This document shows, in pieces, positions 31,521-42,724 of a stretch of DNA of 60,275 bases. The number at the start of each line of letters is the position of its first letter. Position 1 is the first letter of the stretch. A program made the position numbers and the translations under genes. A model generated the notes under the pieces. It made no database searches. It saw only the letters and a list, made by a program, of their open reading frames with translations, and was not told the DNA's origin. Source of the stretch: Gnetum montanum (taxonomy: Eukaryota; Streptophyta; Gnetopsida; Gnetales; Gnetaceae); contig MNCI01038007.1 in NCBI GenBank assembly GCA_015680685.1, positions 154,494-214,768 on the forward strand, read 5' to 3'.

Positions 31521-32700
31521 TCTTTAAAAGATCTAGAACAAAATAGATCTGGAAAATAACATATTTGTTACCTTGAGTTGTTGTGAAGGAAGGCGATCCA
31601 ATCCTAGTAATGGTTAACTTCTTCCCATTACCTATAGTTACCTTTCCATCATATTCTTTTAAACTTAATAAAAATTTCTTATTCCCTATCATTTGATTGC
31701 TACATCCTATTAACATACCAAATATTGTTGTTATCACCAACATTTGGCACCTTTGTAAAGATCAAGAGTTGATCTTCTTCCTTTTCAATATAAAATATTT
31801 TCTCACCTTTTTTTTGATCTTCATGTTCTACAATTTTTGATTTGCCCTTCTTTTCATACTTCTTATTTGACCAACATTCAAGAGTATTGTGGATTTTGGT
31901 ACAAAAAAAATCATAATGCTTACCTTCCTTTGATTGAATTGATCTTCCACGACCACAACCTCCAAATATTTTACGACTGTGTCCACATCCTTTGAATGAG
32001 GATCCACCTAAGGATCTTTGATGTTGATTTTGATTTTGATTGGATGTTCTCTAAAATTGTGCTTGAAATTCATTTGCTATTGAATCCTCATGATTAATAA
32101 CTCTTTGATTGTATGTCCTCAAGCTTTATATGAGCCCAACCATGGTCATCTTATCAAGATCTCTTGCTTCTTCAATAGCCATGATGATGGCATCATATTG
32201 TCGAGTTACACTTCGAAGGATCTTTTCAATAGCACATCTTTCCCCAAGCATTTCTCCATAAGATTAAAGTCCATTTTTAACTTGTTGAATTTGTCTGATG
32301 TATTGATCAATATTCTCTAAATCTACCATGTGCAAAGATTCAAAATCTTTTCTTAATACTTGGGACTTGACAACATGAACTTTTAATGATCCCTTGTATG
32401 CAATCTTTAGTGCATCCCATGCAGCTTTGCTAATTTGATGTATGACAATTTTGGGAAAGATTGTTAGATTTAACCTAGATTGAATGATTAATAATGCTTT
32501 TGCATCTTTCTTATAAAGATCATTAACTTCATTATTTTCATCTTCCTTCAAGGCTTGAAATGTTACTTGATCAACATCTTGGAATCCATTTTCATAAAGA
32601 TCCCACAGATCTTATGAGATCACAAATGTTTGCATCTTAATTGCCTAATATTCTTAATTCTCTCCATTGAAGATAGGAACTTGGAGAGACATGGATCCAT
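31521..32700 (-). pseudogene. Copia gag and protease region
   Basis: The gag block runs from about 32,640: NDLYKKDAKALLIIQSRLNL, HQISKAAWDALKIAYKGSLK, LRKDFESLHM, MVDLENIDQYIRQIQQVKNG, TRQYDAIIMAIEEARDLDKM and LRTYNQRVINHED. This is the plant copia gag pattern. A zinc-knuckle remnant HYDFFCTKIHNTLECW lies near 31,900. Protease-like sequence follows (WYVN near 31,710, VTIGNGKKLTITRIGS near 31,640). Frames are broken at several points. Confidence 0.83.
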
Positions 32701-32747
32701 GAATTTGGGCAATTCTGGGAAGATCTGTTGTTAAGAATCTAAGCTAA

Positions 32748-32762
32748 CCTACTCCAATACCA
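32748..32762 (-). other. Copia primer-binding site (initiator Met tRNA)
   Basis: The minus strand reads TGGTATTGGAGTAGG, two bases inside the 5' LTR. It is a decayed match to TGGTATCAGAGC, the usual copia site that pairs with initiator methionine tRNA. Confidence 0.8.
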
Positions 32763-32764
32763 AA

Positions 32765-33131
32765 TGAAGAATCTAAATGGCCCTAGATCTATGATCTAAG
32801 CTTAAAGGAAATAAAGAACTTTGTTAGAACAAGAAAACTCTTGTAAAACTCTCTTACTTCTATATCTCTTCTATATTATTCTTTGCTATATCAAATGAAT
32901 ATGTGCTACTACAATTATATAGGCCTTGATCTCCCAAGAATAGATTTGGAGAGATAAGCATGAATATAGCAAATCATGGGGATGATCCTTATCATTTTAT
33001 TTTAATATAGGAAAAACTAAACATAGAATTGGATAAGAATTACATGAATAGGATCTCATCTTATTTAATATAGGTTTATGAATGAGATCTATCTAATTCT
33101 ATTGTGGAATATCTACTTATCATATTTCACA
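32765..33131 (-). repeat. Copia 5' LTR
   Basis: A 367-base LTR starting TGAAGAATCTAAATGG and ending in TTTCACA. It retains the promoter-proximal segment missing from the 3' copy. TSD search at the edges gives no exact match. Confidence 0.87.
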
Positions 33132-33495
33132 AGGGAACTATACTATCGTCATGAATAATTATTTTACCTTCCTCATAACATAGGTGAATTTCTTGGCGGA
33201 TGGGAAAGAAAATTTCTCATAATTGAGTTAGCTAAGACCTCCCTTAGATAAGGTTAAATCTTGGTATCTCTACTAGAACCAAGAATTTGGCTGATGTGGG
33301 GAATTATTCTATTACTACAAAGTCTATGAAGATAGAACCATTTACTGCAACCTATGATTCATTAAAGGATTTTAAAGGAGAGGTAGGAGTACTTTGCATG
33401 TGCTCCACTAGGCCTAGCCATTAAACTATGGTAAAATGTATAACATTTGTGGCTGCCTTGTCATTGATGTGTATTGTATGAACCTTGTATTGCCC
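33132..33495 (-). pseudogene. E7 aspartic protease, C-terminal part
   Basis: The minus strand reads FPTSAKFLVLVEIPRFNLI, a stop in place of the next residue, then GRS and LTQL, ending HLCYEEGKIIIHDDSIVPL at the copia junction. It corresponds to E4 FNLILGRSWLAQL and the following YARGEVVIRGD. The active-site half is poorly preserved. Confidence 0.7.
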
Positions 33496-33540
33496 AACCC
33501 TTATAGTTATGAAGAGAGGGATCCTCATTATCTCATCATC

Positions 33541-35777
33541 CTAGGGATTGGTTGTAACTTTGGTATCATGAAACACTAGTGTGATTGACTTAATTTCATC
33601 CCAAGATGTAGGTGGTACAATCACTATGTGAATGAACTCTTCATTGGTAGGGATGTCCTCACTAACAAGAATTGAAGTTAACATCTTTAGTAATGCTTTA
33701 TGGTGAGAAGAGGAAGTCATTACTAGGTCATAAAAGCTAAGAGAAGTGCTTTTCTTTTTCAAGGACTATTTTACCTATTTCATGGTATTAAGGAAGTCTT
33801 CGTCATTGGCTATTGGTTTCTAATTTCTATTAACTTTGACTTCCTCCATTCATCCTAAGATGTGAACTTCATGCTTCAAGATCTATGGATTAGCCCTTTT
33901 CCCTTCTCTTGTGGTTTTTGATCCTCCCTTGGTTGATTAGTTGAAGTTTTTTGAATATTAGAGTTCATGGAAATGCTTAAAATGGATGTGAGATTTGGTG
34001 GATCCACCTCCTTCTAAGCCTTCACCTACTTGTTGTATTTGGCCTTAGATTTTGGTGCAAAATTCTTGCATTGCTTGGTAGGTGATTGTTTGCTATTGGA
34101 CTATGAAGAAGTCATTGTATTGGTCGCCATGGGAGGATATTGATAAGTTTTTTTTGTAGGACTAATGATAGTGAGAGGGAATACTCTAATGATAAATGGT
34201 TCTTTGAGACACACCAGTGATATATCTATACAACAAAAGGAATTCTTAAACTAGAAGAAGTTGTAGGACCTCTTTCATTGTAAGGAGGAATCTAAATCAT
34301 GAATGGCTTCATAGCATGTCTTAGATTATTTGTACCATTGAATACTAATATCATGTAAGGGGTATTGTTTGCATTCACTAGGTCTTTGTATACTTTAATT
34401 AACTAGCTTTGAGGCCTAACTAGGTTTAAGGTGTCACGCACTAGGTATCAATTATCCATCATCTTTTGTAGCTCATCCTTTAAGGATAAAAAGAAATTGG
34501 TGTAATGACCTGGCAATTGATGATAGTGACAAAATCATTTAATTTTGAAGTACATAGGTACTGTTGGATCATCCTTGGTTTCTAGAGTAAAATCCTTAAG
34601 GATTTTACACAATTGATCAGGCCTCTTATGGGCATTCTCAATGATCTATTTGTATTGGATCTAATCACTCTTAAGTAACTCGCTAAGGAGATTAGATGAT
34701 TTTAGGGGTAATTTGGTATAGTTTGATTGATATTTCCTCTCAAAGCTAGATCTTTTGTGGTTGGAGGTAGAGGCTCTCAACATTGATGTTTGGTTGGTTA
34801 TGGTAGTGGCCTTAGGTTGACTTGTTTTGGTCCCTTTGTAATTTTATTCTCTTTGTCCACAATGGCCATGGCTACATGATTTTGTTTCCTCCTATCTTTA
34901 TCATTTTTCATGTGTTATTTCTTGTTTGCTACATAGGTAGGATCATGGCTAGCCTTGACAATGTTCTCTATGTTTTTGGTTTACGAGAAAACCTACCTAA
35001 GGAAATGTGAATATAAGTAAATATAATTTGGACTTGATAAAATCGTTGACCACATTTTGAAAATGACCAAAAGGTGGATTCAGCTATAGGCTCATGAATC
35101 TCATTGAGTAGAACACTCCATCATTGGATAAACATTTGGATTGGCTCAAGAGGCCCTTATTTGATTTTCACTAATTGGTCTAGGATGGTATCTAGTTTTA
35201 AGTTATACTTGAAATAGTTTAGAAATTATGAATCAAGTCATCCAATAAGGCAATGGATCCTATGGATGACACATGATACTAGTATAAGGCTTTTCTAGTA
35301 AGGGACATAGGGACTATTGGCATGATGGTATGGGCCCAAGCTTGTAGCAACAAGCACTTAGAACAAAATATGGTGATGTGTGCATTAAGATCACCCTCAT
35401 CATTGTACTTAGAAAACTATGATATGGGAATGCCTATGGGAAGAGTGATTTGTAGAATAGTTAGATTAATAGGATCATCCTTGTAAAAATCCATTACCTT
35501 GATTATCTATGAGGTTGAGGCTTTAAGCTTACATAGCACATCTATGAGGTCTTGGATCATTTGGAAGGCCAAATCCAAGCCTTGAGGCACTTCAGTAGTT
35601 TGGAAACTTTGTACAGATGATTGTGGGGTAAGTTCCAAGCCTTGTGGCCTTGCAATGAATAATGGTAATGATGGAAGAGGTAGAGTAATCATTCTTGTAG
35701 GAGGGTTGAATAGTGAAAAAGAGGTTTGTGCTTATATTTGGTGGACAAAGAAGGAAAATGAAGTATGGGAAGCTCAA
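33541..35777 (-). pseudogene. E7 gag
   Basis: Blocks on the minus strand: QMIQDLIDVLCKLKAST, VMDFYKDDPINLT, FSKYNDEGDLNAH, LLQAWAHTIMPIVPMSLTRK, FCHYHQLPGHYTNF (zinc-binding remnant, about 34,500-34,540), SLKDELQKMMDN, and KSTSLSFYDLVMTSSSHHKA, then TSILVSEDIPTNEEFIHIV. All align with E1 and E4 gag. The N-terminal quarter (SLRLQGKDP region) is missing beyond about 35,790. Many stops. Confidence 0.8.
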
Positions 35778-35789
35778 GTGACTTGGAAT

Positions 35790-37148
35790 CTATAACAACC
35801 TATATTTTAGTAAAGGTTGCAGAATGTTTGAGGATGGTTAATAGTATTAATATTAATTTTTATATGCATAGTTAATTTTATTATAATAGGATAAACTTTT
35901 ATTACTCATGTTTACTTATTTTTACCATTATGCATGATTAATGAGTTTTACCTATCACTACTGTACACTAACTAGATGAATGAGTTATGGTAAGTTCTCA
36001 TGAAGGCTATTGCATGGACATGGTATGGCTATGATGGCATGACATGTGATTTATTCATGTAATTTGTAAATTTAATTTTATCTTGGTTATTGCTTACATT
36101 AAAAGGAAGAAAGGTAGATGAGGCACATGGGTCTTGGAGGTAGATGAGAGAGGATAGCTAGGCCACATGGGTTGGAGGTAGATGGAGTAGGGAAGAAGCC
36201 TTTAAGTACCACCAACTCCATTAAGCCAAAGCATTCTTGGTCTCATAGCCCTTAGGTTGGAGGGTTGCTAGGTTGGCATAGTCTGAGGAGTTTGCTGGTC
36301 TAGGGAGCATGTGGGAATACTTAAGTAATAGAAGCTAGAAAAATCTTATTGATATAGCATATTTTGGAATGGATATTTCTTCCATGTTCTGAATCTGAAT
36401 TTTCATTGTTGGATTTCTTAATTTTTCTTGATTTATAGTACTTCTTATAAACTTTACCTTTTGACGATTTAGGATGATTCGAATAGGTCTTGATAAAATG
36501 TTCATATTTCTCTTTGTACTTGGAATCTGGTCACAATATACCTATTTTGTGATTACTTATGAAATTATCTACAACTTTTATGTTGGAATTAGATTGTAAT
36601 TCATTGTAGATAAGGTGTTACAAGTTGTTTTTCCAACACTATCTAGAATCACAACAATTTTAGTAGAGCTAAGGCTATATCTCTAGTTTTATTATGATTT
36701 TTATTTTAAAATTATAATATGATATTTAAAACATCTATTGCATCTAGATTTAAGTGGAAGAACTATAAATTAGCATGTGTAGTTAGAGTTATGCTTCCAT
36801 ATTTAGGGGTTGTCTAAATTTTCTTGAATTTATGAAGAAATCTGTTATAGAGATTCATTTGTTAATAATACCTTATCTATAGATTAGTGTTGTTTGAAAT
36901 TTTTATGAGGCTTAGATGTGACACTTTATTTCCAATAGAAGTGGAAGAAGGTAAAACAATGATCTTTTGATAGAGTTATATGAGATTTACTGATAGTCAC
37001 TCATTCTATCTCTATTTTTAACTGCATATAATGTTAGATTGATATCTATTTCTATTAATATTTCATTGTTTAAATATTTTTATAGTAAGTAAGTTTGGAT
37101 ATTAGCTTTCATTTAAATCATTAATTAAGACGAAATTCATAGGGATGT
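35790..37148. other. Unassigned AT-rich sequence
   Basis: No coding sequence, LTR end or primer site is recognised. A short direct duplication occurs at about 36,112-36,185 (GGAGGTAGATG twice, with CACATGGG twice). The stretch lies where E7 should have had its leader and 5' LTR, but no resemblance to the Tat LTR is evident, so it is probably older intergenic DNA or a different element. Confidence 0.4.
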
Positions 37149-38490
37149 TGTACTGACCTAAATCGTCGGTGTGAGGCTGGAATGGAAACAGACACCGAAA
37201 GATTGTTGGGCAGCCACAGCTGACACTGCCTTCGCTTGAGGGCAAGCTAGAAAATGGGACAAAGGCAGAGTGCCTTGGATGGTTTACACGCAAATCAAAA
37301 AAGGACTTCCCAGAGCGTAAGCTACGATTAGCGCTGGGGTTATCGTGAACGATGTAAACGAGATGTAAATGGAATGCAAACAGCGACACAAAATGTAAAC
37401 AGAGCGTACTGAATTATAAATAAAGTGTAAATAGAGTTATATTGCAAACAAAAAATAAATAGAATTAAACAATGTAAATGGAAGGCAATGAAATGTATTG
37501 TATTGTTTAATAAAAATGTATGCACCGGTCGAAGTGTAGCTGCACGTGTAGATGGCAGGTCAAGCACTAAGCCCCGGGATGATGTCTGAAGTGATGATGC
37601 GACAATGTGATGTGATGAACGTGAGAAATGCTTGGATGCCAATAGTCAGATGTGCTAAGCGCCCAAGGATTGCAGATTCTGTCCTTCTCAGAATTGCCAA
37701 TCTCTCCAATTGCCTTCAATTGCCCCCCGCTGATTTATGTGAATTGGCAGGGTATTTATAGGGTTGGGCCGTGCTCTGGCACAAAATTTTAGAATGGAAT
37801 CAACGGCTGAGAGATGAGAGGAAAGTGGATCTGGTAACATGTGTCCAATGGACAGTTTTTCTTGGGTTGGATGCATGTTGGCGAGAGTTGGATGTGTGTC
37901 GGACAGTTGTGCACGAGTTGGATGTGTGTCGGCAAGCTACGTTCTTAACCAGGTACATTGCATTTTACAATTTATGGGTTATTCAAGCCCATGAAAGTAC
38001 ATTTAATTTAAACATGAGGGCCTAACGTGCCCACATATGTCGATTTACAATGAAATGTACAACAAGAAAAATTTGACCCCCGTTTGCGTGAAACTTCTTT
38101 GTTTCTGAGTCTTTCTGAAATTTTCTGGAATGTTCTGAAAGTTACTGATGCTGATAATTCTCTGCCATTTTTTGAAATATTTCTGAAATTTTCTGGAAGT
38201 TGATGAAATTTGCTAATGCTGGTAATTCTCTGCCATTTTCTAAGATATTTCTGGAATTTTCTGAAACTTCGATGAATAGTGTTCGCGCGATGAATAGTAT
38301 TTTATGCTGATGAATAGTGTTTTACGTAGTGAATAGTGTTTCACACAGTGAATAGTATTTTACGCTAATGAATAGTTTTTACGTAGTGAATATTGTTTTA
38401 CGCTGATGAATAGTGATTACGCATCTTATGCTCTGCAGCGTAATAAAATGTAGCCACAGTGTAATCAGCCGAAAACACCTCATTTAAGGC
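37149..38490 (-). repeat. Tat LTR (solo or 3' LTR), runs into N gap
   Basis: It starts TGTACTGACCTAAATCGTCG and carries the conserved R/U5 block (TTGAGGGCAAGCTAG, GTGCCTTGGATGGTTTACAC) and a minus-strand TATAAATA at 37,753-37,760. Its U3 begins with CTGAAATTTTCTGGAA words (38,100-38,270) followed by at least seven GATGAATAGTGTTTTACGCT-type repeats (38,272-38,415). The far end and any polypurine tract are lost in the gap, so solo LTR and 3' LTR cannot be told apart. The left neighbour shows no primer site, so it is not a 5' LTR of E7. Confidence 0.8.
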
Positions 38491-38873
38491 NNNNNNNNNN
38501 NNNNNNNNNNNNNNNNNNNNNNNNNNNNNNNNNNNNNNNNNNNNNNNNNNNNNNNNNNNNNNNNNNNNNNNNNNNNNNNNNNNNNNNNNNNNNNNNNNNN
38601 NNNNNNNNNNNNNNNNNNNNNNNNNNNNNNNNNNNNNNNNNNNNNNNNNNNNNNNNNNNNNNNNNNNNNNNNNNNNNNNNNNNNNNNNNNNNNNNNNNNN
38701 NNNNNNNNNNNNNNNNNNNNNNNNNNNNNNNNNNNNNNNNNNNNNNNNNNNNNNNNNNNNNNNNNNNNNNNNNNNNNNNNNNNNNNNNNNNNNNNNNNNN
38801 NNNNNNNNNNNNNNNNNNNNNNNNNNNNNNNNNNNNNNNNNNNNNNNNNNNNNNNNNNNNNNNNNNNNNNNNN
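38491..38873. other. Assembly gap (383 N)
   Basis: Run of N inside or just beyond the word-repeat U3 of the preceding LTR. The sequence after it (from 38,874) belongs to a different piece of DNA. Confidence 1.
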
Positions 38874-39118
38874 ATGGCCTAGCCATATTATCATCGCATA
38901 GTTATCATCACACAGTGATAACTTGGTACATCAATTCATCACAACATCAGCATAATAAACACATAGCAAATAATTGTAAAAGTTACACACTCCATATAGC
39001 AAATGCAATCATTACATCTCACAACAATACTAGTACATATCATGAGCATTAGCACCATGTAGCAAAAAATACATAAAAATGCAAAAATGCGCAATAATAG
39101 GGCTACATCAGAACATGC

Positions 39119-39672
39119 TCAACCAATGGTACTAGGTGGGGATAGAGGTCCTTCTTCCTCTACCATGCCACTATGGCCTACAACATCACCTAGTGCCCAC
39201 TACCATAAAATAGCAAAAAAAACAAACAATCAGTAAGCAAATGTATAATATACTAACATGAAAAAGCATAAAAATAAATTAAAAGCTAACCTAAGAGGGT
39301 CCTACATCAACCACATCTAGAGGAAACCTATCAATGCCATCCCCAAAGCATTAAAGGGTCTTAGCCTTAGACAGTTGTGTCCAGTTCTCCAATCCAAAGT
39401 CAATCCCCACAAGGGTCTTACCTTTGTCCATGATGGTCCATGTGGGTAGCTCCATGGAAAATGTAGTAGAGGAAGCCTCTCTTGAGGGTGTGACAATCTA
39501 CCTCTTAGGAGAAGCACTCAACATGGTATGATGAGCAAAAAACTTATATGCCTGTCTCTTGTTGGTCACCTCAAGTAACATCTCGAGGTGGCGACGTTCA
39601 ACCATGTAACGTTCGAAAACATCAGTGGCTAGAACACCAAGAGGATAATGGGCATACAACCTAACCCCAAAT
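39119..39672 (-). pseudogene. E6 aORF, C-terminal exons of a plus-strand Tat element
   Basis: The minus strand reads FERYMVERRHLEMLLEVTNK, then LSASPKR, a stop, IVTPSREASSTTFSMELPTW, MDKGKTLVGIDFGLENWTQ. This aligns with E4 VSASPEREMTLPGG and E1 GSPERSITTTSREAS. After an intron ending TTTTATGGTAG, the last exon (39,199-39,119) is fully open: WALGDVVGHSGMVEEEGPLS, PPSTIG, stop. It matches the E7 last exon. As aORF is antisense in every other copy, E6 itself should lie on the plus strand. It is cut at about 39,672 by the start of the E3 LTR. The sequence 38,874-39,118 has no recognised feature. Confidence 0.75.
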
Positions 39673-42027
39673 CCATGTGAGGGCTATCCTGGAGAAAATA
39701 GAAATGGGGTGCCCTAAGTGGTCTAGTTGATCAGATAAGGACTTACACAGTGTAGAATAACCTTTCGTGAACAATGATTTTAAAATGTTATACATGAATA
39801 TTGAGGCAAAGAAAACGTAACATACAGAATAGTAAAAGTGTAGTAGAATATGTAATTGAGAAATAAATATGAACTAGTGCACAATGATGCAAAATGTATG
39901 CTATAGTGAAATACAAAAATATCTTGGATGAAAGAATGCATCGCCCCAAAATTGGGAGATTGGACTTTTGTTTAGTTGATAGAACTGTACAAATAATGTG
40001 TAGTGCTGGGCTGACATAGCTAGTAATGGAATAGTATGATCACATCTCCTGGACTACTGCCAATGGCCTGATAGAAGGAACTAATGAGTCGGTGCTTGCT
40101 GGGCTAAGAGAAATCTGAGAAGTGCTACTGTTATGGTTTGCTATCCCTCAACCTTCTGTTTGCCAACCTCCTTGCCAAGGCGAATCACCAGAAAGCCAAT
40201 TACCAAAAATGCCAATCTCTAGAAGTCAATTTCAAGAAAGAAAAATTGAAAAGCCAACCACAAGAAAGGTAATTCCAAAAGCCAACCCCTTGAACATTAT
40301 TTTCTAGGATATTTATAGGGCCAAGAGAAGGAGAGAGACGTGGTTTGGACACCATGTCTCCTAGGTCCCATAGGACACAAAAGTGGATGTGCTATGTTGT
40401 CTTGTAGTGTTACACTAATGTGCTACACTGCAGCGAGATGAGGCTAGAAATGAAATATGCTATGCTGTGACCATATCTTTTGAGCTATATGTGCCAAAAT
40501 CCAAGGAACTACCATGTTTTTACAAAAAATGTCAATGAAAAATGCAATGTGGAGCCTCTGCTCCAAGACTACATCTTCCCTGCTCTTGTGAGTAGGGTCA
40601 AGCATAGGGAAAACTTTAGGAATTAATAGCAGGATGCAAAATAAAGAAAGCTACTAATCTTTTCTGTCGAAGAGATGTTGTAGCAGAAATGACCATTGCC
40701 AACTGAGTTCTAGAGCCATTGGAGATGTCCTAAGGCTTCTATGCAAGTGTTATGCTATCTACACTACCTAGTGTAGCAGCATAGCGTAAACACTTACACA
40801 CTATGGTGTGCTACACTGCATAGCATACCATAGTGTAGCAGCCAATTTTGAGACCAATCTTGCCCAAAAATTGAAAATGCCCCTTTGAGGCCTAGCTAGG
40901 AAAGCAACTTCAGCAATTGGCAACCCTACTTTTTATGTTGAATGGTCCTAGGACTGGCTAATTTCATTGTTGGGATACTTTTGGGCTTTGTGTGCTTGCT
41001 ACGCTATGCTACGCTATGTAGCATATCACAGCATAGCAGTCAGTTTGGCATGAATGTGAGCTAGAACTTGCAATGCTTTGCTAGAAGACTTTGATTAAGA
41101 CTTCAGGGCAAAGTGGCATAGGAAATCTTGGAGGTCAGAGCATGTCCAAGTGCAGTTCTTTTGCTAGGGAAATTTGATGGAGGACCTTCATGCATTCTGA
41201 CCCTTCTATGTTGTGCTATGCTATGTGTAGTGTAGCATAGTATAGCACCCATTTTGTCCTAAATTTTGACTCACTTTGCAAATGTTTTATCATGGGATGT
41301 TACTCATGTCTTGTAGTGTTAATATCACAATCATTCTTTGATAGTCAAAGCATGGGTAATTATGTTTACTTCATCAAAACAATTTGGGTGGAAGCATTGT
41401 CACACTAGAACCCTACTACGTTGTGCTACGTTGTGTAGCCTAGCATAGTGTAGCACTCAAATGTAGATGATTTTTGATGAAATTTTTCACATTATTTGGT
41501 GTCATGTTGATCATGCTTCAAGCATAGAAGGTATCCTAGAGGGCTGAATCATTGTCAATTGCATCTTTGGTACACCTAATTGGTCTCCACATGGCCTGCT
41601 ATTCTGTGCAGCATAGCATAGCATGGCAGGTTCCACCATTAGAAAATTTTCCAAACTATTTACTCCATCCTGAACACTTTCGACAACTCCTAGCATGGTC
41701 CCTGGGTAGATCGTCAACCAAGTCATGTGTCAAGCTAGGCAAGCTAGAGGGTGTAGCAAGCCTGTCAACCTGGCAGATAGAAAATTTTTCAAACTATATG
41801 GTCTACCCGTAGTGTCTGTTTCATGAAAAATGGCCTTATGGCTATGTGTTGTATTGACTATACTACAGAGGGTGGTAGGCAGGCTCAGAAGCAGCTTTGC
41901 AGCCATTAGGACTTCTAGGGTGCCATGTTGTATGCACAGTCTGATGTGACACCACGCTTGCAGAGATCCTTGCCCAAATTTTGGGACTGTGCTAAATCAT
42001 GGGAGTTGCAAAATTGATGGTGTTTCA
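39673..42027 (-). repeat. E3 3' LTR
   Basis: The U5 end is eroded: similarity to the other Tat LTRs starts at TGTGAGGGC (about 39,673), missing the usual first 70-80 bases. It has a minus-strand TATAAATA at 40,310-40,317 and ends GATGGTGTTTCA. U3 (40,380-41,900) is filled with GCTACGCTATGTAGCATAGC-like words. A short ORF here (41,552-41,812) is not a gene. Confidence 0.82.
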
Positions 42028-42040
42028 ATGGTCCCTTTCT
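42028..42040 (-). other. E3 polypurine tract
   Basis: The minus strand reads AGAAAGGGACCAT next to the LTR end; compare E1 and E5. Confidence 0.8.
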
Positions 42041-42319
42041 ATTAATGTCTAGAGGATTTTCCTTCCTACTTTGAATATTTCACTAAAGTAGGCCTAGAGG
42101 GTTTTTCAAAAGATTAGTAGGATGCTAGGGATGACAACACTACATGCATCCTAGAGGGTTTTCTCTTAGCAACATGAACTTCATTCTAGAACTACAATGT
42201 CCCACCCAATGTTGTCTAGGAGGCTTCAAGATGTGCACACTCAATTGTTCAGAAGGTCATACATGTGAGCTGGGAGGCATTGCACTACGTACCTAGTTTA
42301 AGATCTTGGTAGACATTCA

Positions 42320-42690
42320 AATGTGATAGTTTAAGGTCCCAGTAGACTACTGTGGTAGTTTAACGTCGTAGTGGACAGATGTTCTAGTTTAAGGTTCTAG
42401 CATACCACTGTGCTAGTTTAACATTGTAGGATATGGGGGATGACTAGTTTAAGGTCATAACAAGCAATGCTTTGGATGCCAGTTTTATGTCATGGCTCAA
42501 AGATGTGCTTGCTAGTTTAACATCATAGGGGACTATCTGTGCCAGTTTTACATCGTAGTGGATGAGTTGTGCTAGATTATAGTCATAGCAAACTATCTAT
42601 GCTAGTTTAACATTGTAGTAGATGATCTGTGCTAGTTTTACATTGTAGCAAATGATTTGTGCCAATTTTATGTCATAGTGGATGATCGTC
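42320..42690 (-). repeat. Boundary-repeat array between integrase and 3' LTR (E3)
   Basis: About eleven to twelve units of 30-40 bases with plus-strand cores such as TAGTTTAACGTCGTAGTGGA, TAGTTTAAGGTCCCAGTAGA and CCAGTTTTACATCGTAGTGG. Same motif and orientation as E1 and E5, but the purine-tract part of the 3' UTR is missing in E3. Confidence 0.82.
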
Positions 42691-42724
42691 TTACCTTGCT
42701 TTATGTTCAGTGCACTCTTGCATG

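Larger units (their letters stand above)
27346..33131 (-). mobile_element. Ty1/copia retrotransposon inside E7
   Basis: LTRs at 27,346-27,617 and 32,765-33,131 begin TGAAGAATCTAAA and end in CA. On the minus strand the order is gag, zinc knuckle, integrase, RT, RNase H, which is the copia order (integrase before RT). The primer site and polypurine tract abut the LTRs correctly. It is inserted between the E7 protease and its tail. No clean 5-bp duplication is seen (ATGTA against AGGGA). Confidence 0.9.
26020..35790 (-). mobile_element. E7: Tat-lineage remnant (gag, protease, aORF end), carrying a copia insertion
   Basis: The minus strand gives gag (35,777-33,541), protease (33,495-33,132), then after the copia insertion the post-protease tail (27,345-27,090), a spacer with a boundary repeat, and the antisense aORF 3' end. 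It has no RT module and no recognised LTR. The left edge is a recombination junction at about 26,020, and the right edge dissolves into unassigned AT-rich DNA. Confidence 0.75.

Noticed and set aside
38398-38894. ORFs spanning 38.49-38.87 kb
   Set aside because: Same reason: they run through N.
42320-42690. The boundary-repeat arrays as CRISPR
   Set aside because: Units are degenerate, spacing is irregular, there are no unique spacers of constant length, and the context is a plant retrotransposon.
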